Positions 11,531 through 23,550 of a stretch of 64,000 nt of DNA are shown piece after piece; position 1 is the stretch's first letter; each line of letters opens with the position of its first letter. The stretch is from Schistocerca nitens (lineage: Eukaryota > Arthropoda > Insecta > Orthoptera > Acrididae). Position numbers and translations under genes: made by a program. The stretch covers positions 1,058,658,432 to 1,058,722,431 of the forward strand of contig NC_064614.1 of NCBI RefSeq assembly GCF_023898315.1, given 5' to 3'. Under the pieces are notes generated by a model that made no database searches, was not told the origin of the DNA, and saw only the letters and a list, made by a program, of their open reading frames with translations.

Positions 11531-12270
11531 TAGCTGAATACCCGGCTTTGCCCAGTTTTTATTCCAATTTTTTTAGCCTATCTTGTCCTACACCCTCCAT
11601 CTCCTCCACCTCCTTCCCCATCTGTCTCCTTCTTCTCCTCTCTCTGTTCACCTAGCTCCCCCCCCCCCCCGCCCACTGTCTGCCCCCCCCCCCCCTGCCC
11701 CTTCCTATGTCCATCTGCTATACCCCCTCTCCCTGTTCATCTGCTCTTCTTCATTCTCTCTGTCCATCTGCTCATTCCCCTCTGTCCATGTCCCCCACTG
11801 CCACCTCTCTAGATCAATCTCCTCCTCCCCCTCTATCTCTGTCCATCTCCTCTTCCCTTTCTCTGTTGATTTCCTCCTCCCTCTCTCTACTGCTCACCTC
11901 ATCCATCCTATCCCCCTGTCTCTGTCCATCGTCTTTCCTTTCTCTGTCCATTTCCTCCTGCCCTCACTATGTCCATCTCCTCCTCCATCACATCTGTGTC
12001 CATGTCCGTCTTCCCCCTCCCTCTCTGTCTGTATCGTTCTGCCCCTCTCTGTCTGCCCAACTCTTCCTCTCTCCATCTCTCTTCTCGTTATCACCCCCAC
12101 CACAATAGGAGGTTGCTGATTCTTATCCCCAAAGTATTTCTTTCCACACAGTAATACATGTGCCACGTTTGCCTGAAATCGGTTCAGGGTTTTAGCAGGA
12201 GCTTTTTACCCACACATATGTCACATATATTTCACATGAATGTAACATATTTCACACACGTTTAAACAAT
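11531..12270. repeat. Pyrimidine-rich minisatellite inside a dispersed repeat
   Basis: Opens with AGCTGAATACCCGGCTTTGC, a phrase typical of a dispersed arthropod repeat. About 520 bp of C+T-rich sequence follows (11583-12100), built from imperfect copies of units like CTCTGTCCATCTCCTC. It then ends with GCCTGAAATCGGTTCAGGGT, another stock phrase of the same kind of element. The strand asymmetry is extreme, so long open frames arise by chance (11583-12119) and encode only low-complexity Ser/Pro/Leu sequence. Confidence 0.6.
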
Positions 12271-12299
12271 GCTCATATTTCATCTGTATCTGTAGCGAA

Positions 12300-12640
12300 T
12301 GTCGTCTGATTTCACGCAGCTCAATCGTTATGACGTTCTATGCACTGAATACTGTATCCTACAATGATATTCATGCAGGTGTATGTTTCATATTGTCTAC
12401 GAAATTTGCTGTCAACAGGGTTAGTAGTGAAGAAGTAAACTTAAACGCCATGCATGATGCGGCAGTTTTTCACGCATCTCAATGTTTATGACGTCATATC
12501 TCCTGAACTACGCGTTGTTCAATGACATAATTTTTCTGGTACATTCAGTGGTATTTCGGAATATTGTCTACATAACGTGTCGTGAAGAAAATTAGTAGTA
12601 AAATAAGTAATACATTAAAACGTCGTGACTGACGCGGAAG
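12300..12640. repeat. Diverged tandem repeat, unit about 157 bp
   Basis: Two diverged copies start at about 12308 (TTTCACGCAGCTCAATCGTT) and about 12465 (TTTTCACGCATCTCAATGTT). Both continue with TATGACGT and share AATTAGTAGT/GGTTAGTAGT and AAACG-type blocks downstream. Copy number beyond two is not clear. Confidence 0.55.
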
Positions 12641-12989
12641 TTTTATTGTATGAACAGCAAAAATGTAGTAAGCGATATATTTTTTTCCTTTCATCACTTT
12701 GTGGGAGTTGTCGCGAAAAAAAGCATCAGGATTGAAATTATGTGTAAAGTTTGCTATAAATGATCGCATTCTAAAATAGTGGATGAATAAAGCCTGCGAA
12801 TTCGCGCGTCGTGAGCTACACTACTTCCTCATTCCCACCCACGATTCTTTAATAGGTATCTCCCCCGCCCCCCGCCCCCCTAGGCCCCACAGCGATGATT
12901 TCCAGAGAGTAAGTGATATGTGACCTGTGGTTTAGGAGCAGATATGGAAAATGCATACATACATACAGTGGGGTAACGAAAGTCATCTG

Positions 12990-14235
12990 ATACCTCCTTA
13001 TATCGCGTCAGCCCTCCGTTAGCGCAGCAACTAGACGTAACTTGGACTCAACAAGATGCGGGAAGCTCCCTGCAGAAATATTGAGCCATGCTGCCTCTAT
13101 AGCTGTCCATTGTCGTGAAAGGATTGCTGATGCAGGATTCTGTGCATGAACTGTGCTCCCAATTATGCACCTCAAATGTTCGAGGGGACACATGTCGGGC
13201 AATCTGGATGGACAAACCAACCGCTCGAATTGTCCAGAATGTGCTCGAAACCAATCGCGAAAAGTTGTGGTCCAGTGACATGGCGCATTATCGTCCATTA
13301 AAATTCCATCGCAAATGGCTTGAAACGGCCTCTAAGTAGACGAACATAACTGTTTTCAGTCAACTATCGGTCCAGTTGGACCAGACGACACACTCCATTC
13401 CATGTAAACGCAGACCATTATGGAGCAACAACAAGCGTGCACAGTGCCTTGTTTACAACCTGAATCCATGGCTTCGTTGGGTCTGCGCCACACTCGAATC
13501 CTACCACCAGTTCTTACCAACTGGAATCGTCACTCATGTGACCAGGCCGCGGTTATCCAGTCGTCTTGGGTCCAACCGATATGGACACGAACCCATGTGA
13601 GGCGCTGCAGGCGACGTCGTGCTGTTTGCAAGGGTACCCGCGTCGGTCGTCCGCTGCCGTAGCTCATCAACGCTAAATTTCAAAATATTCAAGGGTGTGC
13701 GAATTCCTAAGAGACACAACTGCTAAGGTCATCGCTCCCTAGACTTACACTCTACTTAAACTAACTTATGCTAAGAACCACACACCCATCCCCGAGGGAG
13801 GACTCGAACCTCCGGCGGGAGAGACCGCGCAATCCGTTCCGTGGTGCCCTAGACCGCGCGGCCACTCCGCGCGGCGCGCGAAATTTCGCTGAACTGTCCT
13901 AACGGATACGTTCGTCGCACGTCACACATTGATGTCTGCGGTTATTTCATAGTGTTGCTTGTCTGTTAGCACTGACAACTCTACGCAAACGCTGCTGCTC
14001 TCGTTCGTTAAGTAAAGGCCGTCGTCCATTGGCATTGTCCGTGGCGAGAGCTAATGCAGAAGATTGGAATTTTCGGCAAACTCTTAACACTGTGGATCTT
14101 AGAATACTGAATTCCCTAACAAATTGCAAAATGGAATGTCCCATGATTGTAGCTCCAACTACCATTTCGCGTTCAAAGCCTGTTAACTCCCGTCGACCAT
14201 AATCACGTTGGAAACCTTTTTGTATGAATCACCTG
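12990..14235 (-). pseudogene. Tc1-like transposase, SINE-interrupted
   Basis: Read on the minus strand. The N-terminal region (14165 downwards) shows VVGATIMGHSILQFVREFSI and LLNEREQQRLRRVVSANRQA, a standard Tc1-like helix-turn-helix and linker. A SINE at 13686-13876 separates it from the catalytic part. Further on, MDDNAPCHWTTTFRDW (from about 13298) is the second catalytic Asp block. SRLPDMCPLEHLR stands where SPDLNPIEHxW is usual, so the Pro-Asp-Leu-Asn signature is eroded. Frameshifts separate the parts and it is inactive. Confidence 0.85.
13686..13876 (-). repeat. tRNA-derived SINE, type II
   Basis: Minus-oriented SINE inserted in the Tc1-like transposase. The tail is AAGGGTGTGCGAATTCCTAA; the head at the right end reads GCCGCGCGGAGTGGCC on the minus strand. 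AAATTTC occurs at both sides as a possible target duplication. Confidence 0.85.
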
Positions 14236-14357
14236 AGTACAAACGACAGCTCCGCCAGCGCACTGCCCTTTTATACCCTGTGTACGCGATACTACCGCCA
14301 TATGTATATGTGCATGTCGCTATCTCATGACCTGCGTCACCTCTGTGTATAGATGTA

Positions 14358-15889
14358 CAGTCGTGGACAAAACGAGCGAGACCCCTCGCCTTTTCGTTAT
14401 GCTGATCCGCACGGCTTTAAAGTCTGCTACACAGCATAACAGGCAAGGCGACGAAGTGCTACCAACATACTATGCGCAGGCGTGAAATTGACAAACTATC
14501 TGAACTTTTTTAGACTGTAATCCATAATTTGTAAGACTATATTAATGCTGATTAGTGTGTTAAATACAACACGTAAACATAAGACAGAACTGAAAGAACA
14601 AACGCTAATTGGTATGAACTGGACAAATAAAAATGAATTTCAACTTATCGAGATGACTTAACTGTTTCAGTAAGACAAAGAACCCCAGATCGTTACGAAG
14701 TAGCAAAATATTATCCGCATTCGGCCGCGAAACGGTCTGTGTCAACGTTCAGACCAGTCATACTGGATTACCGTTGCTGACCTACCATGAAAGTGTGCAA
14801 ATTTAGCAATGCGTGAAGATTCATAACGAAATTCGGTTAAAAATCATTCAGTGCCACGCTTAAGTCAATTCCATTATTGACAGAAGCGGAAAAAGTAGGC
14901 AGTAACATGTATGAAATTCTACAAGAGTGTCATATTGACATGCACAGGGCGCCAGTACAGAATAAAGGTAGCGATAAAACGTATTGGGTGCGCGAGAATT
15001 TCTTAAAATTGCTTTACTGATATTCTACCTGCCTCCATAGAGATTAGAACCGAAAACAAACCAGACCTTCCTTTCACTATGCTAGCAGACAACCTAGGCA
15101 AACAGCCCTCTATTATTACCCCAGACATGAACAAGCAGGCAATTTCGAAATGAAAATCTGCAGTTTCTGTTGCATAGAGCTTTCTGGACTCAAAAACATG
15201 AATTTTCTTCCTTTATGTCACCGCTTATGTGACAATCATTCGGGATGTTTATCGAAATAACAAATTACTGTTATTAGAGAGTAAATTTTGTAGGATAATT
15301 CTGCACCACCCCAGGAAATAAACGGCTACATAGCTGCCAAACGTATTCTGCATTGTTTCGAATTCTCCACTAGACTCGCCACAGCCAGAAAACGTTCATT
15401 AGCAGAAGTGTTTCTTAAGCTAGCTAGCAATGAGAATGTTCGTACTTCTAAAACGCGGTGGCATTAATACTGGGATGTGAATTACCACGTGTATAGGCAA
15501 ATACATTCTATTTGCATTCCTGTAAACGTGATTTGGATCGAAAACGTAGCTACGACTAATATGCTTATGTATCGACAGCAACTAGAACATTTCGAATAAA
15601 GAGTAGCGGGTGTTATTTATGCGGCCCTCATCTTCAGTGTTTTCGTTGTTAGGATTTCGTCACCTAAACCGGTAAAAACGGAACCCTACTAGTCTCACTT
15701 TCTTGACCGTCTATCGGTCTACCCAACCCTTAAAACCCGTTTACCTCCAGAACGGGTGGACATAATAAGCGGAAATGTATCGCACTTCTTGCTGTAACCG
15801 GTCCCATGGTGGTGTAAAAAAGTGAGCTTCTATGTCAACGCAATCAAAAGATACGACGGTTTATGTAAAGAAAATTTACGCGAAAGATC
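14358..15889. other. Outer left-arm sequence, unassigned
   Basis: No coding motif was found. It mirrors about 37374-38889. It starts with the Tc1-type terminus and may include the body of the original element that supplied the ends. Confidence 0.4.
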
Positions 15890-16082
15890 AAAAAATGGCT
15901 TCAAGAACTATGCGACCTAACTGCTTAGGTCATCAGCCCCTAGACCTAGAACTACTTAAACCTAGCTAGCCTAAGGGCATCACAGACATCTATGCCCGAG
16001 GTAGAATTCCAACCTGCGACTGAAGCAGCCGTGCGGTTCGTCACTGAAGCGCCTGGAACCGCTCGGCCACCGCAACGCGGCG
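15890..16082 (-). repeat. tRNA-derived SINE, diverged type I (left-arm copy)
   Basis: Minus-oriented. The tail begins AAAATGGCTTCAAGAACTAT and the head GCCGCGTTGCGGTGGCCG lies at the right. The same insertion is present in the right arm (37182-37373), so it predates arm duplication. Confidence 0.85.
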
Positions 16083-16420
16083 AAACCCTACTCACCTCAT
16101 GTATAATGATAATATATACTGTCTAGTGAGGATAAACTGTATTCGCCAGCAACTCAGATCGTTTGATCACGGAACTTTTACGAAGCTACATTCAAACTTT
16201 GTCGAAGTCGTCTGCAATATCCATTACAAACACCCTAGGAACTTCGTATGCGATATCCACTTCTGAAGACGCTGGCAGATACTGCAGTACTATAACAAGT
16301 AGGTGGGAATTTATTGTTATTGGTCCACGCATGACACTTTATTTCAATATCAATTTAACGGGCCTAGGTGTTTGTATATGCCTGAAACTATTGAACAAAA
16401 AGTAAATAAACAACAAACGA

Positions 16421-16620
16421 GCCGGCCGCGGTGGTCTCGCGGTTCTAGGCGCGCAGTCCGGAACCGTGCGACTGCTACGGTCGCTGGTTCGAATCCTGCC
16501 TGGGGCATGGATGTGTGTGATGTCCTTAGGTTAGTTAGGTTTAAGTAGTTCTAAGTTCTAGGGGACTTATGACCACAGCAGTTGAGTCCCATAGTGCTCA
16601 GAGGCATTTGAACCATTTTG
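16421..16620 (+). repeat. tRNA-derived SINE, type I (left arm only)
   Basis: Plus-oriented: head GCCGGCCGCGGTGGTCTCGC, tail ending GAACCATTTTG. It is flanked by AACAACAAAC and AACAGCAAAC. The corresponding right-arm position (near 36855) has the empty site, so insertion followed formation of the arms. Confidence 0.9.
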
Positions 16621-16689
16621 AAACAGCAAACAACTTCGATGTTTAAATCAAATGAAAGTCACATGTCGTAATTAAAACATAATTTCGTC

Positions 16690-16880
16690 GTTACATCTAC
16701 ATGACTACATCAACAGGATTTCTTGGCAATCCGGACTTACGTGCCTGGCAGAAGGTTAGGGTTATTTCTCTACCGTCCCACTCATTAACAGTGTGCGGGA
16801 AAAAGGACCACTTAAATCTTTTCTTGCGAGCCTTGAATTACATTATTACTATGGTTTCTTCCTGTGTTCCCGAGGAAATA
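16690..16880. repeat. LINE-like repeat fragment, left arm
   Basis: Starts TTACATCTACATGACTACAT and belongs to the family also seen at 6715 and 61605. It is truncated at about 16880, where the left arm jumps directly into the foldback element; the right arm keeps about 855 bp more of this junction region (35735-36593). Confidence 0.55.
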
Positions 16881-17825
16881 CCCCGATCTTGCTGAAACTT
16901 CGCTCAGTGAAAGCGGGGACAAAATAAGCGAACACGTGTCTCGGCTTATCTGCTTACACTCTACCGCTTCTGAGAAAACGACGGTCAAAGTTTTCAATGC
17001 GCTGTTACTATAGTGTAGACACCTCTTAGCGGGTAAGCATTCAACTGGAGCGGTGGCTCTGCGGCTACCATAGCGATTTCTGAACTTTGCGCTGCGAGTT
17101 CGAAACCCGGTTTTTCCTTTTTTTTCCCCTCACTCTCTGAATTATGTACGAATGTTTATTCCAATTTATGTTGAAACACTGTTGTCGTTATTCGTCAGTT
17201 AATTTACTGTGTAAAGAAATAAGTTAAAAAGGGAACACACAGTGCGTAGTGGGGCGATCACTCTGTTGTAGAAATAATTCAGAAGCCAAGATCGCTTAAA
17301 TATTGTTTACTGGATAACCGGTTTCAACACACTAAAGGTGCCATCATCGGATCTGAATGTAGATTAACATTTATAAAATATTTGGTTATAACGATACATG
17401 AGGCAGCCCAGATGATGTTAGATCAGCTTGTCTCATTCGTTTATTACTTTTTAATTCATTAATTACACATAAAGTTAATTGGCGAATAATGACAACATTA
17501 TTTCAACATAACTTAGAAAAAAACATTCGTAGATAATTCTGATAGAGAGGCAGGAAAATAAAATAATTAAAAAACCCAATATGGTATCGAACACGGGAAT
17601 CAGTGTTAAGAAGGAACGACGGTAGCCACCGCTTCAATTGCGTTCTCGGCTGCAGAAGGTATCTACACTAGAGCAACAGCGCGTTGATAACTTTGACCGT
17701 CGTTTTCTCGGAAACGGTCGAGTGTCTGCAGATAAGCCGAAACACATGTTCGCTTATTTTGTCCTCTCCTTCACTGAGCAAAGTTTCGGGACAATCAGCC
17801 TATGACATTTGGCGAGTTCCCCTCG
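16881..17825. mobile_element. Foldback element a, left-arm copy
   Basis: A foldback of about 0.95 kb. The first 250 bp (CGCTCAGTGAAAGCGGGGAC and following) recur inverted at the other end (17570-17825). Each end contains a tRNA-like unit pointing inward: plus 17046-17113 with GAGTTCGAAACCCGG, and minus about 17650-17573. The complete terminus is seen at the right end as CGAGGGGAACTCGCC on the minus strand. The left end has lost about 30 bp at a deletion junction. No protein is encoded. The matching copy lies at 33556-35765. Confidence 0.75.
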
Positions 17826-18299
17826 CTCGTCGAGTCACTTCTTACGCCCGGCGAGAATTATGTATGCCTCCGAGTAAACTGCGCCACCTGGAAACACGGC
17901 GAGCGGGGATAAACACGTTTTCCTTCTTATAAGGCAACCTTCTACAGATAATATTCACGAAGTGTTCTTCAGGTTGCCTCAGATATTTCAGAAATGTTTC
18001 TTGCCTCAGGCCTGCCGCATATGCAAAACGTAAACATTTCATTTCATGTAATATTTATCAGGATAAGACATGACAAGAGTGGACCAGTCACTTCTGAGAA
18101 AAATTAGAGATTCTAAGTTGCTCCACTATGTAATGACACGGGCACGGGCTTGCGATCTGTCTTTTATGTCATCGATTTCCGTGTTACACATACTTGGCCA
18201 CTGCGTTGCGGCTGCCATCTTGGAGGAGGCAGTCTGTTTCCTGCCAGCGCTGTTTCCGCAGCCAATATTAACCGCGACGAATCATTCAGTCAACGCTAA
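17826..18299. other. Arm segment leading to the Tc1-like relic
   Basis: Mirrors 33082-33555. The part from about 18055 is probably the 5' region of the adjacent Tc1-like gene, but no matching terminal repeat was located. Confidence 0.35.
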
Positions 18300-18660
18300 A
18301 TGGCCCATCTGGCTGAGGCAGACAAGGGCGCTATAATACTCCATGCAGAGGGATCTTCAAATGCCGACATAGCGAGAACTATGGGTCTTCACAAGTCGAC
18401 GGTAGCCAGGTGGATCAGACGAAAGGAAGAGAGTGGTAACTTGAATGGGAGGCCTCATGGCCGTCGCCGCAAAACAACGCAAGCTCAGGATCAGCAGATA
18501 CGCCGTTTCAGTGAGAACCACCCATTTGTCAACGCACGACAAATCAGCAAATTCATGAAGCTTGGAATGAGTTACTTGAATCTCCTAGTTCTGTGGCTCG
18601 AGTTGTGGGCTCAATGCCCAACAGACTTCCAGCTGTTGTGGAAGCCAAAGGAGGCTATAC
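18300..18660 (+). pseudogene. Tc1-like transposase, internally deleted (left arm)
   Basis: Starts at the ATG at 18300: MAHLAEADKGAIILHAEG, then IARTMGLHKSTVARWIRRKE, a clear Tc1-like helix-turn-helix, and a basic linker NGRPHGRRRKTTQ. After QISKF the sequence jumps to the C-terminal block (LGMSYLNLLV, then MPTD-like and VVEAKGG-like remnants). About 0.65 kb, including all catalytic blocks, is absent compared with the right-arm copy at 31867-33081. Only the DNA-binding part remains, so the encoded stub could bind DNA at best. Confidence 0.85.
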
Positions 18661-20066
18661 GCGATTTTTTTTTACAGACTTATGTTTTATATAATTTCAA
18701 GGAAACGCAATAAGTGGAATGGGGACAAACAAATTAATTCACAGCAAGATATGTAATATTTAATTTGATAAGAGAAGAAATACTCACCTTATATATTCAT
18801 TCAGTCTCTATAAAATACGTGACACACGTGTGTATGCAAGAAGGGTACAAAACAGTTCAGCACAAAATAAAAATGTTGAGGAGAAGCTCCCCGATGAAGA
18901 CGTAATTGCAGAACAAAGGTTGGGCTAGAAGGAGAGGTAAGGAGGCCCGAAAAAGCAGAACAAAATCAAATACCCAATAGACTTTGAGTAGTTGTCGCAG
19001 CAAAGGGCGGTTGGTATATGCGATTCGGAGCAACTGTACAAGAATAGTTTTATTTACTGATTTTTGAGGCTTTATTTTGTGACGGCTAAACAGTGCTGCA
19101 TCATGAGACCCGCTATTTTTCCACATGTGGCTAAACATCAGAGCTGAAAAAATTTTGAGAGGTACCGAAGTTCTCTGGAAGAGTAAAGTGTTTTAGACAA
19201 GAAGATGATTTTTAGTTCATTTCATTTTAACCATTCACACTATGCTTCGACATTCTGATCTTTGATTTCATTTTATTAATACGTATCTTTCCTTCAGTGA
19301 AAGTCAACGGTAGTAAGTTTCAAGATATGAAGAATAACTGGAAGTTTTTAATTTGTGGAATAGCGTATTTAACAGTTCATATTTTCAACAAATCTGTAGT
19401 TATAGGACATATTAAGAAGCAAGTAAAAATGGCACTGTGGAAAGATCAGGTTGGCCTCTAAAGGGTAACGACGGTAAAATAGCAAATACTAAACAATGGG
19501 TAACAACTATTGTTGATGGTGAGTAGCCGTAATCGATATGTCACTTTTCCGTAATTGTATTTCTGAAGTTTATCGTCAATCCTAGGACTGACATCGATAC
19601 TCTGTTTTACGTAAAGAATACAACCTTCAGAATTTATTTAGCAGCGCAGAATATTAAATCACAGTTTATAGATCAGGAACCTAATCCAACTGCCTTTAAT
19701 TTTATTTTCACGGATGACATTGAGACAGTAAATAACAAGAGAAATAAGAAAACTCTCAGAATCAATATAGAGAATTCAAGTATCATGTGAATTCAAAAGT
19801 TTGCTATAATAGCGATTAATTGCTTTTTACAGACCCCTTCATGCCTACGTTTTCCGTCAGACAGATAATGTTTGAAACTAGGACTAACGAGGTAAACAAT
19901 TTTTCCACAAATTGTCAAATTGGAAGTCGGAGAGCCAGTTACATAAATTACGATGACAACAAACGTTTTTCAAGTAAACTGATCACAGGAGGCATCCAAC
20001 GCATTTATTGTGAGTTACATCCACAGTATGTAAACTGGCAACGCCACCAACACACAATACCACTAA
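18661..20066. other. Left-arm sequence, unassigned
   Basis: Segment 18722-19035 has no partner in the right arm and was inserted here or deleted there. From about 19036 the arms align again. Near 19530 the match changes from roughly nine differences per 100 bases to nearly identical (eyeball estimate). Confidence 0.45.
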
Positions 20067-21030
20067 CAAGGGAACATCCCCATCGCACCGCCCTCAGATT
20101 TAGTTATAAGTTGATACAGGGGATAGGCCTTGAAAAACTGAACACAGATCAATCGAGAAAACAGGAAGAAGTTGTGTGGAAGTATGAAAAAAATAAGCAA
20201 AATATACAAACTGAGTAGTCCATGCGCAAGATAGGCAACATCAAGGATAGGGTGAGCTCAGGAGCGCCGTGATCCCGTGGTTAGCGCACGCAGCTGCGGA
20301 ACGAGAGGTCCTTCCGTCAAATTTTCCCAGGAGTGAAAAGTTTAATTTTTATTTTCAGACAATTATTATCTGTCCGTCCGTCTGTCCGATGCGAGGTAAC
20401 CGCGCCGTAGTATGATGACGCTACACCTAAAAAACATCGAAAGACATGACGTCAGTCGACTATAGCGCACGGAAGAGAGAGTATTCCTGCTAATGAGGCT
20501 CCCTGGCTGGCAGTTAACTGTTCGCTACTTTGGACGAGAGTGCATTAAATACGTGCGATGCATTGCGTGGGCAATATGAATCCAGCAAATATAGCTCGTG
20601 ACTCCAATAACAATGTCAATGAATATTTTCCGAACTGTAAGGCATCGGAAAGTTCCTTAAGGGATCGAACGATTGTCGAACATTTGTATGATTATTTCCT
20701 ACATTTGTTGAATAACAGTACGTGTGGTGATGATTGTCTGAAAATAAAAAAAATCAAACAACTAACCCGAGGGAAGACTTAAACCAACGACCTCTCGTTC
20801 TGCAGCTCCTCACGCTAACCACGCGACCACTGCGCTCCCGTGCTCAAGCTATCCTTGATGTTGCTTATCATGCACACGGACTACTCAGTTTGTTTGGTTT
20901 GAATATTTTTTTCATAGGTCCACACAACTTCTTCCTGTTTTTCGAATGATCTGTGTTCAGTTTTCAAGGCCTATGCACTGTGTCAACTTATAACTAAATC
21001 TGAGGAGGGTGCGATGGGGAGGTTCCCTTG
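20067..21030. mobile_element. Foldback element c, left-arm copy
   Basis: A foldback of 964 bp. The ends CAAGGGAACATCCCCATCGC and, inverted, CAAGGGAACCTCCCCATCGC extend into repeats of about 260 bp. Each carries an inward tRNA-like unit: plus 20258-20330, and minus about 20838-20770 with GGTTTAAGTCTTCCC. Each unit is followed by a T-rich stretch. The flanks are TAA and TTA. There is no coding capacity. The mirror copy is at 29798-30762. Confidence 0.8.
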
Positions 21031-22651
21031 TTAGCTATGAAACAACTGTAGCAAAACGGAGCATCCTCGTTATCCATGTGATGGATAAGACGACTAATTC
21101 GCAACATAAATGTCAATGTAAGCATCAGTTTCTGTTGGAACGTGCTTCCCGGACCAAATAACATACATTTCCTACGTCTTCAATGCGAATCATGTAGCAA
21201 ATGTAATTTAAAGGACATAAAAATATCGAGTGAATTTACTAAAATAATTATGAACCACTTGAATTTGCATTCAACAGGCAATGTTCATAAGTCTGGTGTA
21301 GGAGTACTGCATGCTCTAATTCGAAACAACAAAAATCAACAGAGTAACTATTATTGAACGTCATCAGGTCACTCATCGAGCATTCCTATGCAGTACTGTT
21401 ACTGGTGACGTGTTATGATGCCTTTATCGTTAACTTCCTAAGAAGAAATGAAAGGCTGAGCCCCACCAAAAGACGTAAACTCGAGGAGAGAGTTGCGTGA
21501 ACATATTATTTTACATCTGATAAATCCAAAAGTGTGTTTTGGGCTACGAATTCTGCCCCCAGGGTGTGTGCAACACAGCTGGAATTTGTTGCCAACAACT
21601 GAGTCACCTTTCGGTCACAGTGTAAGAAAATCGAGCAACAAAACTACATCACCTGTGCTACTGCATGATAACGCACTATGTTGATTTGAGAAACAAAACT
21701 ATCCAGGAGATTGATAGGAAAGTCGTCTCTCAGGCACATTTGTATTGATAGGGAAGTCCTCTCTCAAGCACTTGTCCCTCTCGTCATATATTTGTAAAAT
21801 TTTACCTTTCCCACTCTAGATCGATCAACCGTCAAGGCAATTCATTTCTAGACGAAAATACTTTTAAAACTACTCTTGTTTATTGACATCGTTAGAACAA
21901 GTAGGTTTCTACAGGCGTAGAATTTGTAAACAACTTTAGCATTGTCATATCGTTTTAGATATCGTGAAAGAAAATTCTGCTGCTAATTAATTTCTCTTTG
22001 ATAATTACTGTTGCGTTTAGTAAACTAATGGAAAATGCAATTAAAATATTCACTGTACTAATACAAACTAAAGTCAGCTTAATACAGAAACATCACGACG
22101 GCAGTCTATCTTAATAAAGCATTAAGTTTCTGTGAGACAATTGGGCTTATTTTAACACGAATTAGTAGGATATTACAGACTTTACACTTAGAAAAGATCT
22201 GTATTTATTTCATTTCCTGTACCATTCGTAAGTGTTATGAAAATGGGGCTTTTCATAGATAAAATTATGTATTCACAACAACAAAAAAATGTCGGCAGAA
22301 AACAAAAGTGGCATTATGAATCTGGCAGTACCGTAAGGTTTTCACTCTGACACTAAGAGTTACTGAAAGTAGCAAGAAGAATTTTGCTCGAGCGTTGTCT
22401 TACGATTCCCTTATTAAGTTTTTATCTGCCTGCTTGTAGCTGTGCTACAAAAGAATTAAAAATCTGGCTTTCAGCAAGTCTCGAAAGGCGAACAAAAGCA
22501 GCTTGCACCTGGTTACTAAGCATGTTACCTGGGGACTGGTTTTTTCTTAAAGCGGGAAGACATCCTTTTGTGGTTCAATTGGCAAATGTCAGTCAGACGT
22601 GTGACGTTAGTCTAAGCGTTTCGGTGTGTTGAATTTGTACCAATGATTTTT
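21031..22651. other. Left inner-arm sequence, unassigned
   Basis: Nearly identical to 28177-29797 inverted. Short open frames (21142-21357, 21493-21684, 22384-22632) show no motif. Their conservation between arms reflects DNA identity, not selection. Confidence 0.4.
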
Positions 22652-22797
22652 CTACACGTTTTTTCTGTCCCAAATAGAGTTGAAGTCTCCCATTAGTATT
22701 TTCACGTCATCTTGGTGAATTTTGCTCATGGTATTTTCGAGTGTGTTCCAGAATTTTTCAACATTGTCGGTGTTTTTCTTATTTTCGATGTTGGTGG

Positions 22798-22998
22798 GTT
22801 CAAATGGTTCAAATGGCTCTGAGCACTATGGGACTTAACTGCTGTGGTCATCAGTCCCCTAGAACTTAGAACTAGTTAAACCTAACTAACCTAAGGACAT
22901 CGCACACATCCATGCCCGAGGCAGGATGCGAACCTGCGACCGTAGCGGTCGCGCGGTTCCAGACTGTAGCGCCTAGAACCTCTCGAACACTCCGGCCG
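22798..22998 (-). repeat. tRNA-derived SINE, type I (left-arm copy)
   Basis: Minus-oriented copy inside the LINE endonuclease fragment. A 14-bp duplication CCCACCAACATCGA (minus strand) flanks it. It is shared with the right arm at 27830-28030. Confidence 0.9.
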
Positions 22999-23084
22999 TC
23001 GATGTTGGTGGGGACACGTGCATTGATGAGTGTATATGTTTTACTGGGGCTCTGAATGACCATAGTCATAAGTCGCTTGTTGAC

Positions 23085-23283
23085 GGGCCAGCCGCGGTGG
23101 CCGAGCGGTTCTTGGCTCTTCAGTCCGGAACCGCGCGACTGCTACGGTCGCAGGTTCGAATCCAGCCTTGGGCATGAATTTGTGTGATGTCCTTAGATTA
23201 GCTAGGTGTAAGTAGTTCTAAGTTCTAGGAGACTGATGACCTCCACTGTTAAGTTCCATAGTGCTCAGAGCCATTGGAACCTT
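23085..23283 (+). repeat. tRNA-derived SINE, type I (left-arm copy)
   Basis: Plus-oriented, opposite to its neighbour 87 bp away: head GGCCAGCCGCGGTGGCCG, tail ending CCATTGGAACCTTTTG. It is shared with the right arm at 27544-27742, so it predates arm formation. Confidence 0.9.
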
Positions 23284-23550
23284 TTGATTGTCGATCGGTG
23301 TGATTTCTTTGACAGAGTTGATAGATCGGTGTTCGAGAAATGCAATGCCGAAGATTGGTACGCCTTTCGTTACCTTTTGTTGTATTCCGCTCTTGAAGAT
23401 GCAATGGTTTCCCTAATACACGGTTTCATTGTCAGTTAGTCGTGGTTCTTGAAGTGCAAGGATGAGAATTTTTTGTCGGTCCATTTCTTTTGTGAAATTA
23501 TTTAGTTTTCGTGTTTGGATCAAGGTATCGATGTTTACTTTTAAATGCAT

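Larger units (their letters stand above)
12966..14347 (-). mobile_element. Tc1-like element split by a SINE
   Basis: Bounded by TA on both sides (12964-12965 and 14348-14349). The terminal inverted repeats are diverged: CAGTGGGGTAACGAAAGTCA at the left and CACAGAGGTGACGCAGGTCA on the opposite strand at the right. The length without the inserted SINE is about 1.2 kb. Its right end lies eight bases from the left end of the giant inverted-repeat unit. Confidence 0.85.
22652..23550 (-). pseudogene. LINE endonuclease fragment (left arm)
   Basis: Reverse-complement partner of 27278-28176. The minus-strand reading gives an apurinic-endonuclease-like domain with KILILALQEPRLTD, GVPIFGIAFLEH and KILMGDFNS. 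It is interrupted by an in-frame stop and by two SINEs (22798-22998 and 23085-23283). No reverse transcriptase follows. This is a decayed LINE ORF2 5' portion. Confidence 0.8.

Noticed and set aside
11583..12119. 178-codon open frame rich in Ser, Pro and Leu
   Set aside because: It arises from the pyrimidine-rich repeat tract; no start context, domain or complexity supports a gene.
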